A DNA stretch of 64,000 bases from Streptomyces sp. NBC_00250 (lineage in GTDB: Bacteria; Actinomycetota; Actinomycetes; Streptomycetales; Streptomycetaceae): assembly GCF_036192275.1 (NCBI RefSeq), contig NZ_CP108088.1, positions 8,046,001 to 8,110,000 of the forward strand, given 5' to 3'. The translations under genes were made by a program, and so were the position numbers. The notes beneath the pieces were generated by a model, which saw only the letters and a program-made list of their open reading frames with translations, was not told where the DNA came from and did no database searches. How positions within the stretch are numbered: the first letter of the stretch is position 1; the number at the start of each line of letters is the position of its first letter. Positions 16,426 to 24,394 of the stretch are shown here, one piece after another.

Positions 16426-17274
16426 TCAGGCGGCGGAGGGGGCCGCGGGCAGGGCCCAGGTCGCGTAGCCGCCGAGGACGTCCGAGACGTCATCGATGCC
16501 ACGGTGTCGCAGCAGGCTGGCCGCGATGGAGGAGCGGTGGCCGCCGGCGCAGTGCACGACGAGGGGGCGGTCGGTGGGCAGCTCCTCCGTGCGGCGCGGA
16601 AGCTCGCTCAGGGGGATGTGCAGGGCGCCGTCGATGGAGCCGTTCGCCTCGCGCTCGCCGCAGGTGCGCACGTCCACGACGACGGGAGGGTTGTCGCCCG
16701 CGAGAGCGGTCCGCAGCTGGGCGGCGGTCAGCCGGCTCGCCGGGGTGACCTCGTCGGCCAGCTCCTCCAGGGCCTCCTCCGGGTTCCGCAGGTAGCCCAC
16801 CGCGCGGTCGAAGCCGATCCGGGCGAGACGGGTGACGACCTCCTCCTCCCGGCTCTCCGGCGCGACGACGACGAGCAGGTCGGCGGGGTCGAGGACGGTG
16901 CCGGCCTGCTCGGCGAACCGCCCGTCGGCGGGTACGTTCACCGCGCCGTGCAGGTGCCCGGCCGCGAACTCCTGCGGGGAACGCGCGTCGACGACGACCG
17001 CACCCGAGCGGCGCAGCTCGGCGAACTCGGCCCGGGCGAGCGGTCGCGCCGCGGTGGCGGCGTCGTACCGGTGCCGGTCCTTGCGGTTGAGCTCGGCGTC
17101 GTAGGCGAAGTAGCCCGGCGCGGAGGGCTGGCCGGCGGTGACGAGCGCGACGAACGCCTCGCGGCTCATCGGCGCACAGGCGTAGTTGGTGGCGCGCTGT
17201 TCCCCGATCGTGGACCGCTTCTCGGTGGAGAGGCTCTTGCCGCAGGCGGAGCCGGCCCGCGCCCACGGGCTCAC
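16426..17274 (-). CDS. Truncated persulfide dioxygenase: tandem rhodanese remnant lacking the metallo-beta-lactamase domain
   Basis: 282 residues if read from GTG 17274. The opening residues GSACGKSLSTEKRSTIGEQR and the following NYACAPMS and APGYFAYDAELNRKDR match the middle of MBL-fold/rhodanese persulfide dioxygenases (about 460 residues), just after the last metal-binding motif. The ETHE1-like MBL domain with its iron ligands is missing. Two rhodanese domains follow: the first (about 85-170) is inactive-looking, with APESRE instead of a Cys loop; the second (about 185-275) has HCAGGHRSS with a catalytic Cys. The start overlaps the TGA of a nine-codon fragment of the original N-terminus (17271-17300). 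It may survive as a double rhodanese, but oxidation of persulfide to sulfite by this gene is lost. Confidence 0.8.
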   Translation of the reverse strand: MSPWARAGSACGKSLSTEKRSTIGEQRATNYACAPMSREAFVALVTAGQPSAPGYFAYDAELNRKDRHRYDAATAARPLARAEFAELRRSGAVVVDARSPQEFAAGHLHGAVNVPADGRFAEQAGTVLDPADLLVVVAPESREEEVVTRLARIGFDRAVGYLRNPEEALEELADEVTPASRLTAAQLRTALAGDNPPVVVDVRTCGEREANGSIDGALHIPLSELPRRTEELPTDRPLVVHCAGGHRSSIAASLLRHRGIDDVSDVLGGYATWALPAAPSAA

Positions 17275-17300
17275 CGTCGTCGGAACTGCGTGAAGAACAC
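17271..17300 (-). pseudogene. Residual 5' end of the deleted persulfide dioxygenase gene
   Basis: GTG at 17300, preceded by GAAAGGAC, reads V-F-F-T-Q-F-R-R-R-stop. MFFTQ(F/Y) is how intact persulfide dioxygenases begin. The TGA overlaps GTG 17274 of the downstream rhodanese reading frame. The two frames differ by 26 bases (not a multiple of three), so the deletion of roughly 190 codons also shifted frame. Ribosomes could re-initiate at the GTGA overlap. Confidence 0.7.
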
Positions 17301-17331
17301 GACAAGTCCTTTCGGGGCTCCCCGGATTTCG

Positions 17332-17347
17332 ATACCCCCATGGGTAT
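17332..17347 (-). promoter_or_regulatory. CsoR/CstR-type operator, proximal copy
   Basis: ATACCCCCATGGGTAT, a near-perfect palindrome 32 bp upstream of GTG 17300. With the copy at 17388 it brackets a promoter read leftwards: TTGACT (17387-17382) and TACGGT (17363-17358) with an 18-bp spacer. Confidence 0.7.
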
Positions 17348-17367
17348 CTTTGACTCGACCGTAAGCC

Positions 17368-17385
17368 GACTCGCCGCGGCGAGTC
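17368..17385. promoter_or_regulatory. Perfect 18-bp palindrome between the two operators
   Basis: GACTCGCCGCGGCGAGTC is fully self-complementary. A third GACTCG lies at 17352-17357, so TTTGACTCG and CGAGTCAAA also form a wider inverted repeat (17349-17388). It covers the spacer of the leftward promoter and may bind a second regulator. Confidence 0.45.
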
Positions 17386-17387
17386 AA

Positions 17388-17403
17388 ATACCCCCCTAGG
17401 TAT
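17388..17403 (-). promoter_or_regulatory. CsoR/CstR-type operator, distal copy
   Basis: ATACCCCCCTAGGTAT, the exact reverse complement of the site at 16326. It abuts the -35 box of the truncated dioxygenase promoter and lies 102 bp before the divergent gene at 17505. Confidence 0.7.
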
Positions 17404-17504
17404 TCATCCCCGGCTGATGGCGAGGGAGACTTGCGCGGAAGCAGCCCGCCCGCCCGTGTCGGCAACGGCGTCCAGTGCCCACTCGTAGCGCTCCGGAGAA
17501 CCGC

Positions 17505-18566
17505 ATGACCCGCACCACACCGTCGCGCCCCGTCGACATCGAGGCGCTGTTCCCCGGCCTCGCCGCGTATCGGCGCACGGCGACGCGCCTGCATCCCCGG
17601 CAGGGCACCGCGAAGCCCGGGGAGAGCTCGGTGGCGGGCCCGCTGCTGTGGCCGGCCGACGAGCCGTGGCCCGTCTGCACCGACGTGCACCCCAAGGGCA
17701 GGGGTCATCTGCTGTCCGACGTACGGCTCCGACGGCGCATCCAGGACGCGGCGCGGGGGCGGGACTTCACCGAGGAGGAACGGCGGCTGCTCGACGGGAT
17801 GACCCGGGCGACGCACGTCCCGGCGCTCGGGGACGCCGACCCCGTGCCGCTGTTGGCCGTCGCCCAGCTCTACACCCGGGACGTACCGGACCTCGTCGGC
17901 CCCCGCGGGTGCGACCTGCTGCAGGTGTTCTGGTGCCCCTTCGAGGTCCACGGTCCGGACCGGACCGTCGACGTGGTGCTGAAGTGGCGGCGGTCCGCCG
18001 ACGTCGGCGCGGTGCTCACCCCGCAGCCCGAACCGCCGGTCGCCGGACGCGAGGAGTGCGTTCCCACGTCCTGCGTCGTCCACCCGGAGCAGGTCGTCGA
18101 GCACGAGTACTTCGGTCTGCTCGGCGAGGACCTTCAGGAGGAGATCTCCGACTGGGAGGAGAGCCTCCTCGACGAGGAGGCCGAGGAGGCCGAGGAGGCC
18201 GGGGGCGGGGGCGGGGGCGAGGGAGACGAGATCGACTACATGAGCGACCTCTCCATCGCCCCCGGCTGGAAGGTCGGCGGTTTCGCCGCCTGGCATCTCA
18301 CCGATCCCGCCCCCGTCGACTGCTCGGCGTGCGGGACGCCGATGCCGCCCCTGCTCACCGTCGCCACGGGGGAGTGCGACGGAGCCTCCCGGAGCTGGGT
18401 TCCGGTCGAGGACCGCGCCGCGGCTGATGATCCGGGGGCGGACGACCCGTGGGCGATCGACCCGAGCGTGATCGACCCGGTCGGTGTCTACCTGGGTCGT
18501 GGGCTCCTCCGTGTCCACACCTGTCCGGCCGATCCCGCCCACCCGCACCGGCTCAGCTTCCAGTGA
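17505..18566 (+). CDS. Conserved hypothetical protein with acidic/Gly insert and Zn-knuckle-like CxxC
   Basis: 353 residues, cytosolic. Not recognised with confidence; the opening (HPRQGTAKPGESSVAGPLLWPADEPWPVC) and the segment LLQVFWCPFEVH resemble Streptomyces proteins distantly like DUF1963/YwqG, which often begin with a GGxPxWPxxxxWPxC pattern. Residues about 215-245 are an acidic tract (EEAEEAEEAGGGGGG). A CSACGTPMPP pair and a later HTCPADPAHPH look like metal-binding ends. ATG at 17505 has GGAG eight bases upstream. It diverges from the persulfide locus and could share the operator at 17388, but nothing in the protein links it to sulfur. Confidence 0.6.
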   Translation: MTRTTPSRPVDIEALFPGLAAYRRTATRLHPRQGTAKPGESSVAGPLLWPADEPWPVCTDVHPKGRGHLLSDVRLRRRIQDAARGRDFTEEERRLLDGMTRATHVPALGDADPVPLLAVAQLYTRDVPDLVGPRGCDLLQVFWCPFEVHGPDRTVDVVLKWRRSADVGAVLTPQPEPPVAGREECVPTSCVVHPEQVVEHEYFGLLGEDLQEEISDWEESLLDEEAEEAEEAGGGGGGEGDEIDYMSDLSIAPGWKVGGFAAWHLTDPAPVDCSACGTPMPPLLTVATGECDGASRSWVPVEDRAAADDPGADDPWAIDPSVIDPVGVYLGRGLLRVHTCPADPAHPHRLSFQ

Positions 18567-18893
18567 CGCGCCGCCGGGCGGTCGTCAGTTCGGGGGCCGC
18601 GAAATTTGATGAGCAGGGGTCAATGTTTGATCGCTTCATTGCATTTTCGGTGCAGTGAATGGTCGTTTTATGCGTTGAGAGTGACCACTGGAGGCAGCCC
18701 TTCCAGCACGGTCACATGGCGAACCCGAACTGACTATGCTCCCCCGTGTGTTGCGCTGCGATCACAGCGAGTCATGAACGCTGTGGTGAGCGCGGACGGA
18801 ACGTGGCACTTGCCCGAATGAAGCCCGATTCGTTCCTGTCGGCGCATCGCATCACCTCAGTCCGTTCGTTCCAGACTGATTAGGGACCCCTTG
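18567..18893. promoter_or_regulatory. Upstream region of the conservon
   Basis: 327 bp without a convincing gene. The part 18600-18690 is clearly richer in A+T than its surroundings. A TATGCT -10-like box is at 18735-18740 (about 155 bp before cvnA) with no good -35. A 71-codon open frame (18606-18821) has poor codon bias and I do not call it. Confidence 0.35.
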
Positions 18894-20390
18894 ATGGTTC
18901 GTGCAGGTTCAATTTCCAGAGCCAGGCCACCCGCGGTCGATCGGGTTTGGCTGCTTCCTCCTGGAGTTCTGGCGGGAGCCTTTGCCATAGCGTTTCTCTT
19001 CTCCCCTGCACAGATACGGACACCGGTCGCCCTGTGCGGTCTGGCCGCGGTCGTCCTGACGGTCGTCACCTCGGCCGTGACCGTGCGCCGGCTTCGATCG
19101 GGGGACGTGGAGCGCTACGAGCGGGCGACCGCCGACGCGCAGGAGTACTACGCGCAACGCGAGGCCGCGCTGCTCGGGCGGCTGGCCGATCAGCGCGCCA
19201 CCACCGTGTGGCTCGCCGAAGAGCTTCTCCCGGCGGCTGTGGCTCGTATGAAGAAGGGTGACCCCGCCTCGGAGATCCTGCGTTCCGTCACCTTCGGGGA
19301 GCACCTCGACGAGGAGTTCACCGAGGCGGTCCGGGGGGCTCTGCAGACGCTCCTGGAGGCCGTGGAGGCCGAGGAGTTCACCCGTGACTCCTCCCAGCGG
19401 GCACTCGTGGCGGTCGCGCGCCGGGTGCAGGCGATCGTGCACCAGCTCGCCAAGGACCTGCACTCCATGCAGATCCTGCACGGCACGGACCTCGTGGTCT
19501 CCCGCGGTCTCCAGGGCGTCGACCACCGCACCGCGCTGATCGGCCGCCTCGCGGCCAGCATCGCGGTCCTCGGTGACGCACGGCCCGGTCGGCAGTGGTC
19601 GAAGGCGATCCCGCTCTACGACGTCCTGCGCGGGGCCATGTCGCGCATCGTCGACTTCCCCCGCGTGAAGCTGCAGTCGGTGACGGCCGTGGCCGTGGTC
19701 GGCCCGGGAGCCGAGCCGCTGATGCACCTCCTCGCCGAACTGCTCGACAACGCCACGACGTTCTCGCCGCCGCACACCCCCGTGGAGGTGTCCGCGAGCG
19801 AGGTGCCCTCCGGCATCGCCATCGAGATCGAGGACCGAGGAGTCGGACTCACCGAAGAGGTCCGAGAGCGCATCGAACGCATCATGGAGCAGTCGGCGTC
19901 GGGCATCCAGCTGGCCGGCCTCGGCGAGGTGACGCAGCTCGGTCTGCCCGTCGTCAGCCGGCTGGCCCGCGAGCACGGCTGCGAGGTCGACCTGCGCACC
20001 TCCGCCTACGGAGGCGTACGAGCCGTGGTGCTGGTTCCCAGGAACCTGATCACCACCGTGCCGCAGTCCGCGGTGCGCTACCCGCCGCCGCCCGCACGGA
20101 GGCGCACGGGCGGCCCGATCCTGCCCAGGCCGACGCCGCCGGGCGACGCCCCGACGGATACCGGTGAGGTCAGGAAGACCGTCAACGGCCTTCCGCAACG
20201 GCGACGGGAGACACCCGTCCAGACGCCGATCGTCCAGGTGGCGCCCACACCCCCCGCCCCGGCCCCCTCCCGGGGAACCTCCGGCACGTCCCGCCAGCCG
20301 GGTCTGATGTGGGAGGCCTTCAACGGCGACAAGAGGTCGGTCGCCGAACCTTCCACTCCGCACAGCGAGCCGTCAGATGAGGTCGAGTAA
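18894..20390 (+). CDS. cvnA: Conservon sensor CvnA, histidine-kinase-like
   Basis: 498 residues. Two membrane helices (about 18-36 and 43-62) with a very short external loop are followed by a coiled region (about 68-110), a dimerisation-like helical region, and an HATPase_c domain (about 265-385) with N-box LLAELLDNATTFSPP, G1 IEDRGVGL and G2-like GIQLAGLG. A phospho-acceptor His box is not obvious, as is usual for CvnA proteins. The C-terminal 110 residues are Pro-rich and disordered. It heads the operon; CvnA, B, C and D are thought to form a membrane complex resembling a eukaryotic G-protein-coupled system that controls development and antibiotic production. ATG at 18894 is chosen over TTG 18891. 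Confidence 0.92.
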   Translation: MVRAGSISRARPPAVDRVWLLPPGVLAGAFAIAFLFSPAQIRTPVALCGLAAVVLTVVTSAVTVRRLRSGDVERYERATADAQEYYAQREAALLGRLADQRATTVWLAEELLPAAVARMKKGDPASEILRSVTFGEHLDEEFTEAVRGALQTLLEAVEAEEFTRDSSQRALVAVARRVQAIVHQLAKDLHSMQILHGTDLVVSRGLQGVDHRTALIGRLAASIAVLGDARPGRQWSKAIPLYDVLRGAMSRIVDFPRVKLQSVTAVAVVGPGAEPLMHLLAELLDNATTFSPPHTPVEVSASEVPSGIAIEIEDRGVGLTEEVRERIERIMEQSASGIQLAGLGEVTQLGLPVVSRLAREHGCEVDLRTSAYGGVRAVVLVPRNLITTVPQSAVRYPPPPARRRTGGPILPRPTPPGDAPTDTGEVRKTVNGLPQRRRETPVQTPIVQVAPTPPAPAPSRGTSGTSRQPGLMWEAFNGDKRSVAEPSTPHSEPSDEVE

Positions 20391-20391
20391 C

Positions 20392-20799
20392 ATGCTGCCA
20401 CTGCCGAACATGGACTGGATGCTCAAGGAGCTCGTGGGCGGCGTCCCGTACGTGCGACACGTCGTCGTGCTGTCGGCGGACGGCCTGTGCATCGGGCAGT
20501 CGAACACGGAGCCCGACACCGCCGACGCGATCGCCGCGGCCTGCTCCGGCATCCAGAGCCTGGCGAGGGCCATCGCGCAGCGGTTCCCGCAGGGCGACGG
20601 ATCGACGCGGATGGTCGGGATCGAGGCCGACGGCGGCTACTTCTCCCTGATGGCGGCCGGTCCCGGGGCGTATCTCGCGGTGCTCGCCGACGACCAGGTC
20701 GATGCCGGCCTCCTGGGCGACCGCATGCGGACGTTGGTGGTCCGGATCGGCCAGCACATGACCAGCCCTCCTCGTGAGGACGTCGGGCAGGCGATGTGA
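20392..20799 (+). CDS. cvnB: Conservon protein CvnB, roadblock/LC7 domain
   Basis: 135 residues. A single roadblock/LC7 fold: MDWMLKELVGGVPYVRHVVVLSADGL, then AAACSGIQSLARAIAQRF and GGYFSLMAAGPGAYLAVLAD. In conservons it contacts CvnA and CvnD and probably acts as a GTPase regulator (MglB-like). ATG 20392 begins one base after the cvnA stop; the in-frame ATG at 20377 inside cvnA is less likely. Overlaps cvnC by four bases. Confidence 0.93.
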   Translation: MLPLPNMDWMLKELVGGVPYVRHVVVLSADGLCIGQSNTEPDTADAIAAACSGIQSLARAIAQRFPQGDGSTRMVGIEADGGYFSLMAAGPGAYLAVLADDQVDAGLLGDRMRTLVVRIGQHMTSPPREDVGQAM

Positions 20800-21152
20800 C
20801 CTCGGAGAACCAGGACCCCTGGAATGAAACCGATCCCGTTCCGCTCTACGTCATTACCGGGGGCACGGGTTCCGCGGCCAACACCTTCAACCTGGTCACC
20901 CTCATCGCCACGAGATCCGAGCCCGACGCAGCGATGCAGCCCGAGCAGGCGGCCATCCTCACCATGTGCGCGTACCCGCTCTCGGTGGCCGAAGTGTCCG
21001 CGTACCTCAGCCTTCCCTTCAGCGTCGTCACCACGCTGCTGTCCCAACTCGTCGAGGACGAACGGGTCGAGGCCATCGCACCCGTGCCCGTCGCGGCATT
21101 CCCCGAACGCGGCCTGCTGGAGGCGGTGATCCATGGACTACGCAAGCTCTGA
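20796..21152 (+). CDS. cvnC: Conservon protein CvnC, DUF742 winged-helix
   Basis: 118 residues starting at GTG 20796, overlapping the cvnB stop. DUF742 signature: PLYVITGGTG near the N-terminus, then a winged-helix-like body with CAYPLSVAEVSAYLSLPFSVVTTLLSQLVEDERVEA. The function is unknown beyond complex membership. The last 20 bases overlap cvnD. Confidence 0.93.
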   Translation: MTSENQDPWNETDPVPLYVITGGTGSAANTFNLVTLIATRSEPDAAMQPEQAAILTMCAYPLSVAEVSAYLSLPFSVVTTLLSQLVEDERVEAIAPVPVAAFPERGLLEAVIHGLRKL

Positions 21153-21756
21153 CGTACGCGATGCCGGCCCACGCGGCACAGACATGCCGCTTCCCCACAG
21201 TGCCAGGGGAGTCAAGGTCGTGGTCGTCGGCGGCTTCGGGGTCGGCAAGACGACCATGGTCGGGGCGGTGAGCGAGATCCCGCCCCTGACCACCGAAGAG
21301 ACCATGACCCAGGCGGGCGTGGGGATCGACAACAACCCCGGCGCCCACGGGAAGAACACCACGACCGTCGCGATGGACTTCGGACGGATCAGCATCAACC
21401 AGGAGCTGATCCTCTATCTGTTCGGGACACCGGGACAGGAGCGCTTCTGGTTCCTGTGGAACGGGATCTTCGAAGGCGCGCTCGGCGCCGTCGTCCTCGT
21501 CGACACCCGCAGGATCGAAGTCTGCTTCGAAGTCATCACCCGCCTCGAAGACCGCCGCGTCCCGTTCGTCGTGGCCGTCAACACCTTCCCGGAGGCTCCG
21601 CACCACCCCGTGGAAGACCTGCGCACTGCGCTGGCCCTCAGCGAATCCGTGCCCATCGTCACCTGTGACGCACGTGACCGGGCGTCCTGCCGTGACGCCC
21701 TGCTGTCGCTGATGGTCTACCTGAGTACCCTCGCCGCCGCCCAGGAGTCCGAATGA
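21133..21756 (+). CDS. cvnD: Conservon Ras-like GTPase CvnD
   Basis: 207 residues. P-loop GGFGVGKTT (33-41), switch II FGTPGQERFWFLW, and an atypical G4 motif VAVNTFPEAP in place of NKxD, as in other CvnD/MglA-like GTPases. It hydrolyses GTP and is the output switch of the conservon. Translated from ATG 21133 inside the end of cvnC and coupled to cvnE by an ATGA overlap. Confidence 0.93.
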   Translation: MDYASSDVRDAGPRGTDMPLPHSARGVKVVVVGGFGVGKTTMVGAVSEIPPLTTEETMTQAGVGIDNNPGAHGKNTTTVAMDFGRISINQELILYLFGTPGQERFWFLWNGIFEGALGAVVLVDTRRIEVCFEVITRLEDRRVPFVVAVNTFPEAPHHPVEDLRTALALSESVPIVTCDARDRASCRDALLSLMVYLSTLAAAQESE

Positions 21757-23240
21757 CCCTCCCACCCGCCGAACACACCACCGAGAAGCCCGGGGCGATC
21801 CCCCCTCCGGGCTGCCCGGCCCACGCCGCCACCGGACCGGGGGGCGCCACCCGCCTCTACGGCGGCGCCGCCGAGACGGACCCGATGGGCCTGTACGAGG
21901 AGTTGCGTGCCAAGCACGGTCCGGTGGCGCCCGTGCTGCTCGACGGCGACGTACGCGCCTGGCTCGTCCTCGGCTACCTCGAGAACCGTGACGTGGCCAG
22001 CCGCCCGACCCAGTTCTCCCGCGACCCCCGGGTCTGGCACGGCTGGCGGAGCGGGGAGATCGACCCCGCCACCTCGCCGCTCGTGCCGATGATCGGCTGG
22101 CGTCCCGACTGCGTCTGCGCGGACGGCGAGGAGCACCAGCGACTGCGCGGTGCGGTCACGGCCGGCCTCAGCCAGTTCGACCACCGCGGAGTCCGCCGAT
22201 CCATCACCCGCATCGCGCACCAGGTGATCGACACCTTCTGCGAGGACGGCGAGGCGGAACTGGTGGGCCAGTTCACCGAGCACGTGCCCATGCTCACGCT
22301 CACCCACCTGCTCGGAATGTCGGACGAGGCCGGTCCCAGGCTGGTGCACGCCGCCCGTGACCTCTTCAAGGCCACCGAGACGTCGCTCGCCAGCAACGCG
22401 TACGTCCTGGAGAGCCTCGCGCAACTCGTCGACGCCAAGCGGGCGCGCCCGGGACAGGACATCGCGTCCGCGCTGATGGCCCACCCCGCCAACCTCTCGG
22501 ACGAGGAGGTGCAGCACCACCTGCGCCTCATCCTCCTCGCCGGTTACGAGACGACCGCCAACCTCATGTCCAACGTCCTGCGCATGGTGGTCACCGACCC
22601 CCGGTTCCGCGGGTCGCTGGCCGGCGGTCAGATGACCCTGCCCGAAGCCGTCGAGCAGGTCCTCTGGGACGAGCCGCCGCTGATGGTGTGCCCGGGCCGC
22701 TGGGCCAACGGCGACACCACGCTCGGGGGACAGCAGATCAAGGCGGGGGACATGCTCCTGCTCGGCCTGGCCGCCGGAAACGTCGACGAGGCGATCCGCC
22801 CGGACCCCGCGACCCCGGTGCACCACAACCGCGCGCACCTGTCCTTCAGCGCCGGCACCCATGAGTGCCCCGGCCAGGACATCGGCCGCATCATCGCCGA
22901 CACCGGCATCGACATCCTTCTCACCCGGCTTCCCGACATCGCCCTGTCCATCCCCGAGGAGAGCCTCAGCTGGCGCTCCTCCACCTGGGCCCGGCACCTG
23001 ACGGCACTGCCCGTGAACTTCGTCGCCCGCGCACCCCAGGCCTTCGACGTACCGAGCCCGCTGCCGACCCCGCCCGCCCCGAGCACCGGGATGCCGTCGG
23101 CACCGCCGTGGTCGGTGGCCGAAGCCGGGTCCGTGGCCGAGTCCGGGCCGGCGGCCGAGTCCGAAGCCGAGCCCGTACGCCGGCCCGAAGCCCGTCCCTC
23201 CTGGCGGGCGCGCGTCAGGCGCTTCCTGCGGAGGCGCTAG
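21753..23240 (+). CDS. cvnE: Conservon cytochrome P450 CvnE (CYP157-like, no ExxR motif)
   Basis: 495 residues. Haem-binding loop FSAGTHECPGQ with the thiolate ligand Cys372; I-helix AGYETT (263-268). The K-helix reads EQVLW (301-305), so the Arg of the otherwise near-universal ExxR is Leu304. This agrees with the CYP157 family of Streptomyces conservons, for which loss of ExxR has been reported. The C-terminal 90 residues after the P450 fold are a Pro/Ala/Glu-rich tail ending in basic residues. The substrate is unknown; CYP157 genes often accompany CYP154 genes, but none is present here. Coupled to cvnD by ATGA. Confidence 0.9.
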   Translation: MTLPPAEHTTEKPGAIPPPGCPAHAATGPGGATRLYGGAAETDPMGLYEELRAKHGPVAPVLLDGDVRAWLVLGYLENRDVASRPTQFSRDPRVWHGWRSGEIDPATSPLVPMIGWRPDCVCADGEEHQRLRGAVTAGLSQFDHRGVRRSITRIAHQVIDTFCEDGEAELVGQFTEHVPMLTLTHLLGMSDEAGPRLVHAARDLFKATETSLASNAYVLESLAQLVDAKRARPGQDIASALMAHPANLSDEEVQHHLRLILLAGYETTANLMSNVLRMVVTDPRFRGSLAGGQMTLPEAVEQVLWDEPPLMVCPGRWANGDTTLGGQQIKAGDMLLLGLAAGNVDEAIRPDPATPVHHNRAHLSFSAGTHECPGQDIGRIIADTGIDILLTRLPDIALSIPEESLSWRSSTWARHLTALPVNFVARAPQAFDVPSPLPTPPAPSTGMPSAPPWSVAEAGSVAESGPAAESEAEPVRRPEARPSWRARVRRFLRRR

Positions 23241-23268
23241 GCCCCGCACCGTGGCGAGCACCACGGAC

Positions 23269-23305
23269 GAGGGGGCTGCCGACGCGTGTCCGTCGGTACC
23301 CCCTC
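23269..23305. terminator. Bidirectional terminator between cvnE and the terpene synthase
   Basis: GAGGGGGCTGCCGACG (23269-23284) pairs with CGTCGGTACCCCCTC (23291-23305) around a six-base loop with one internal mismatch. The genes on either side converge on it. Confidence 0.6.
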
Positions 23306-23365
23306 GGAGCGGGAGCGGGAGCGGGATTCGGGAGCGGGATTCGGGACGGAGAGGCGCCGCGGTAC

Positions 23366-24394
23366 CTACTGGAACGTGGCGTCGGTGGAGGCGTAGCGGG
23401 GTGCTCCGGTGTACCAGGCATGGAGGCCGGAGAGGAAACTGCAGGCACCCCGGAGCCATGTCTCCAGCTCGGCCCGCTCGTCGTGGTTCAGCCCGGATCG
23501 CCGTACCAGTTGGGGGAGTTCGCTCTGCCGGAGGTGCTCGAAGTCCCGCAGCCGGGTGTTCACCAGGTTCAGCGCGGCGGGAACGGCGTCGTGGAGGGCG
23601 ATGCCCAGGGACGTGCCCAGGACCACGACCAGGTTGTTGACGTCGTGCTCCTCGTGGACTTCCCGTTCGTAGGAGGCGAGGTCGTTCGCCAGTCCCATGA
23701 AGTCCATGAAGGCATCGAGCAAGGCGTGGACGGTCCGGCTCTGCCGTATCTGCTCGGGTATGCGCGCGCCGGTCGCCAACTCGACGGAATAGGGGGCGGT
23801 ATGGGCGGCGAAGCTCTCGCGCCGGAACGGCGCGTACTCGATCAGGTGGGGGACCCGGCCGCCACGGCTGTTGGCCAGCTCCTCGACTCCCGCGTCGACG
23901 TAGCGCACCAGGGCCCGGTTGAACTCGTGCCGCCAGTGCGCCAGCCTCGGCGGGAAGAACTGCCGCTGCAGGTCGGCGATTCCCCGCTCGACGGGATTCG
24001 CCGGCTCCGGCAACCGGGCGCCGTATTCCGGTCGCAGGAACTCGTGCAGACGGGCGGTGAAGGCCAGCGCGCCGGCCAGGTCACCGGTCTGCTTGAAGGC
24101 GGAGGCGAAGTAGTCGTCCCAGGCCAGGGCCCAGATGTTGAACCGGTGGTTGAGCCGGAGGTCGGCGAGTGAGGCGTCGGGGAGGGCCCAGGCGGTGAGC
24201 TGGTCGACGGTCATGGCATGGAACTGCGCCCGGGTCCATATCGCGCGGTGGCCCGACGGTCCTTCCTCGCCGTCGAGCATGCCCATCTCGCGTGCCCACG
24301 TCTCGCTCTCCTCGCGCAGGGCCGACAGATACGGATTCACCCGCAGCGGATAGGGCATCCACAGCTGGGGCAGCTCGAGGGCGCGCACTGTCAT
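23366..24394 (-). CDS. Class I terpene synthase (bacterial sesquiterpene/diterpene type)
   Basis: 342 residues, all-alpha fold. The Asp-rich motif is WDDYFAS with Asp93-Asp94, preceded by the usual WALAWDDY strand. The second metal motif NDLASYERE gives Asn237, Ser241 and Glu245 (NSE triad). RY is present only loosely near the C-terminus. The enzyme should ionise a prenyl diphosphate with three Mg2+ and cyclise it; the product cannot be predicted. ATG 24394 has AGGAGG nine bases upstream. It converges with the conservon, and the conservon P450 is a plausible tailoring partner; terpene synthases next to conservons are known in other Streptomyces. Confidence 0.9.
   Translation of the reverse strand: MTVRALELPQLWMPYPLRVNPYLSALREESETWAREMGMLDGEEGPSGHRAIWTRAQFHAMTVDQLTAWALPDASLADLRLNHRFNIWALAWDDYFASAFKQTGDLAGALAFTARLHEFLRPEYGARLPEPANPVERGIADLQRQFFPPRLAHWRHEFNRALVRYVDAGVEELANSRGGRVPHLIEYAPFRRESFAAHTAPYSVELATGARIPEQIRQSRTVHALLDAFMDFMGLANDLASYEREVHEEHDVNNLVVVLGTSLGIALHDAVPAALNLVNTRLRDFEHLRQSELPQLVRRSGLNHDERAELETWLRGACSFLSGLHAWYTGAPRYASTDATFQ

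Noticed and set aside
17505..18566. A sulfur-related function for the hypothetical gene because of the nearby operator
   Set aside because: The operator is placed for the leftward promoter and the protein shows no rhodanese, thioredoxin or transporter motif.
18606..18821. A possible 71-residue protein upstream of cvnA
   Set aside because: No ribosome binding site, no family resemblance and poor third-position GC; treated as a leader region.
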